This document shows positions 24,957-26,406 of a DNA stretch of 26,406 bases, one piece after another. Numbering within the stretch: position 1 is the first letter of the stretch; every line of letters starts with the position of its first letter. The stretch lies in the IMG/VR virus record IMGVR_UViG_3300035070_000721, positions 1 through 26,406 of that record. One strand, given 5' to 3'. Origin of the DNA: a virus. The translations under genes were made by a program, and so were the position numbers. The notes beneath the pieces were generated by a model. The model was not told the origin of the DNA, did not search any database, and saw nothing but the letters and a program-made list of their open reading frames with translations.

Positions 24957-25897
24957 TGTCTAATCTAATACAACTAAAACGAAATACATATACAGCAACG
25001 GGTAATCCAACTGCACTAGCTTACGGTGAATTAGGTTGGAACAATAATAACGGTGGAGGAGGTAATCTTTGGATTGGCTCTCAAAGAGATAACAACAGTC
25101 CTAGCCCTACTATTACTGAAGAGCTTATTAATAAACCTGTATTAGGCACTAGTTCTCAAATTACTGTTCTTGAAAGTGATGCAAGTTTTACTGTTAGTTT
25201 ACCTACTACGACTTCAGTCACAAATCTTCAAGTCAGTGGTAATTTAACTGTTTCAGGGACAACAACCACAGTCGCAACTAATGACCTTGTTGTTAAGGAC
25301 AGTTTAATATACTTAGCTAAAGACCAAGCAGGATCACCTTCGCTAGACTCTGGTTTTGTTGTTGAGCGAGGTAACTCTAATAATGTAGGTTTAATTTGGG
25401 ATGAATCTGCTGATGAATTTAGCTTTATAACCACTGATGAAACCGGAGGTACAGACGGTAATGTTTCTATAACCGCTCAAGCTAATGTAAGAGCATTAGG
25501 TTTTTATGGAAATTTAACTGGTAACGTAACTGGCAACATAACAGGAACAGTAACAGGTAACGCAACAAACGTAACAGGAACAGTTGCAATTGGAAACGGA
25601 GGTACAGGAGCTACAACCGCAAGTGGTGCAAGAACAGCATTAGGAGTAACTCTTGGAAACCTTGGTTACACTGGAGCTACAGACGCTAACAATTACACGT
25701 TTAATGTCTCAGCAGACGGAGGTGCTACTGCTGCTGTAGCGTCAGGAAATACTTTAAATATTATCGGCGGTTCTGGTATTACAGGATCACGATCAGGTAC
25801 AGCAGTTACGTTATCTATAGATACAACTAGTGTCTGTACAATTGATGCAACTCAAACTTTAACAAATAAGACAATAGACGGCGGCACTTTCAGTTAA
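24956..25897 (+). CDS. Tail fibre / fibre-like structural protein, modular
   Basis: Protein of 313 aa. The N-terminal module has LKRNTYTATGNPTALAYGELGWN and NLWIG (residues 7-42), a fibre start motif (GEL.N...LWIG) shared with the next gene. Next come a coiled or beta segment (LQVSGNLTVSGTTTTVATNDLVVKDSLIYLA), a T-G-N repeat tract, the common phage motif GNGGTGATTASGARTALG (about 217-234), and a C-terminal DATQTLTNKTIDGGTFS. Highly Gly/Thr/Asn-rich, as expected for a trimeric beta-structured fibre. It likely attaches to the preceding anchor. The final TIDGG also occurs at the end of the anchor protein. Confidence 0.8.
   Translation: MSNLIQLKRNTYTATGNPTALAYGELGWNNNNGGGGNLWIGSQRDNNSPSPTITEELINKPVLGTSSQITVLESDASFTVSLPTTTSVTNLQVSGNLTVSGTTTTVATNDLVVKDSLIYLAKDQAGSPSLDSGFVVERGNSNNVGLIWDESADEFSFITTDETGGTDGNVSITAQANVRALGFYGNLTGNVTGNITGTVTGNATNVTGTVAIGNGGTGATTASGARTALGVTLGNLGYTGATDANNYTFNVSADGGATAAVASGNTLNIIGGSGITGSRSGTAVTLSIDTTSVCTIDATQTLTNKTIDGGTFS
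25511..25586 (+). repeat. TGN/TG repeat tract inside the fibre gene
   Basis: About six tandem units of two to four codons reading x-(V/I/L)-T-G-(N/T), for example NLTGNVTGNITGTVTGNAT. DNA units vary at wobble positions (aactggtaac, acaggaaca, acaggtaac). Typical of repeated fibre shaft or beta-helix spacers and a possible site of length change. Confidence 0.75.
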
Positions 25898-26406
25898 ATG
25901 TCAAACACCATAAAGATTAAGAATGCTGCAAGCGGCACACCTAGTTCTTTAGTTGCAGGTGAACTTGCAGTTAATACCGCTAATGGAAATCTATGGGTTG
26001 GTAACACTGCGGGTAATGGTGTCATACATTTAAATCCTGCTTTTAACGGAACACTTAGTGGCACATTAACCACAACTGCCGTTGACATAGGGGGAGGTTA
26101 TACAAACGCAGGTTCTGGTGCGAGTATTACTAGTACTGGAAATATTAATGCTAATGGAAACTTGTCGGTTGATGGTAGTGCTGATTTTGGAGGAGGCTAC
26201 GGCAATGCTGTTGGTGTAAGTATTTCTAACACAGGAAACATATTAACTAATGGATTTCTTCAGGTTGATGGGAATTCATCGGTTACTGGTAACTTAACAG
26301 TCTTAGGCAATAGCACACTTAGTGGTGATTTAACTATTTCTACATCAAGCGACCCAGCACTCTCATTCGTTTCAGCCGAAAACGGTACAGATGCTTGGAA
26401 GGTTTA
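25898..26406 (+). CDS. Second fibre-like protein, 3' end outside window
   Basis: Frame open from ATG 25898 (directly after the previous TAA) to the end of the window: 169 codons, no stop. The N-terminus MSNTIKIKNAASGTPSSLVAGELAVN and NGNLWVG parallels the previous gene's N-terminal module, so the two are paralogous in that domain. It then has two imperfect copies of a roughly 33-residue unit beginning D-(I/F)-GGGY-x-N-A and ending VDG, followed by SVTGNLTVLGNSTLSGDLTIS, a fibre shaft pattern. Probably a longer fibre with a receptor-binding C-terminus beyond the window. Incomplete, so function is by inference. Confidence 0.8.
   Translation, partial: MSNTIKIKNAASGTPSSLVAGELAVNTANGNLWVGNTAGNGVIHLNPAFNGTLSGTLTTTAVDIGGGYTNAGSGASITSTGNINANGNLSVDGSADFGGGYGNAVGVSISNTGNILTNGFLQVDGNSSVTGNLTVLGNSTLSGDLTISTSSDPALSFVSAENGTDAWKV
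26084..26278 (+). repeat. Tandem 32-33 codon repeat in the partial fibre gene
   Basis: Unit 1 at 26084-26182 (33 codons) and unit 2 at 26183-26278 (32 codons) share D-x-GGGY-x-NA, then S-I-(T/S)-x-TGNI, NG-x-L-x-VDG. The DNA is less similar than the protein. A structural repeat of a fibre shaft; more copies may follow outside the window. Confidence 0.7.

Noticed and set aside
1-26406. tRNA genes, CRISPR arrays, integrase, attachment sites, insertion sequences or defence genes
   Set aside because: Nearly all bases are covered by phage core genes on one strand; no cloverleaf, spaced repeats or transposase motifs were seen.

Overview
The window is one continuous, AT-rich, tightly packed segment of a T7-like podovirus genome (short-tailed dsDNA phage), with every credible gene on the + strand. 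From the 5' end the gene order follows T7 class II to class III: DNA polymerase, a PD-(D/E)XK-type nuclease, 5'-3' exonuclease, portal, scaffold, major capsid protein, tail tube A and B, internal virion proteins 13/14/15/16, and tail fibre. The AT-rich composition, very large virion proteins and small basic head-region genes resemble uncultured marine T7-like phages. This is inference from memory of such genomes. The host cannot be named, and no RNA polymerase gene lies in the window, so the exact subfamily is open.

Region 1 (13-4228) holds DNA metabolism: family A polymerase with proofreading domain, a small nuclease-fold protein, a small HExxH protein, a flap/5'-exonuclease, a deoxynucleoside monophosphate kinase, a small conserved hypothetical and a Pro/Lys-rich gp7.3-like protein. 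Region 2 (4228-7434) is the portal, then a run of very small basic genes, including a 21-codon cysteine-rich ORF, and the scaffold. Region 3 (7431-7978) is a lysis-like pair, a two-helix holin-like protein and a small lipoprotein, placed unusually between scaffold and capsid. Region 4 (7979-9368) is a structured leader, the major capsid gene and a strong intrinsic terminator, the counterpart of T7 gene 10 and T-phi. Region 5 (9377-24381) is the tail tube and internal virion (ejection) proteins. Three of these are very large: tail tube B of 1508 aa, gp15-like of 1334 aa and gp16-like of 1523 aa. Region 6 (24381-26406) is a split fibre module: a short T7 gp17-type anchor followed by two genes that share an N-terminal GEL...LW(I/V)G domain, the second running off the window.

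Genes are joined mostly by TAATG, ATGA or TGATG overlaps or 0-2 nt gaps. Only two intergenic gaps of any size exist, 7979-8086 and 9317-9376, and both carry RNA structure. I saw no tRNA, CRISPR, insertion sequence, integrase or defence system. The most unusual items are the cysteine-rich mini-ORF, the doubled tail tube B, the relocated holin/lipoprotein pair, the capsid leader structure and the tandem fibre genes.
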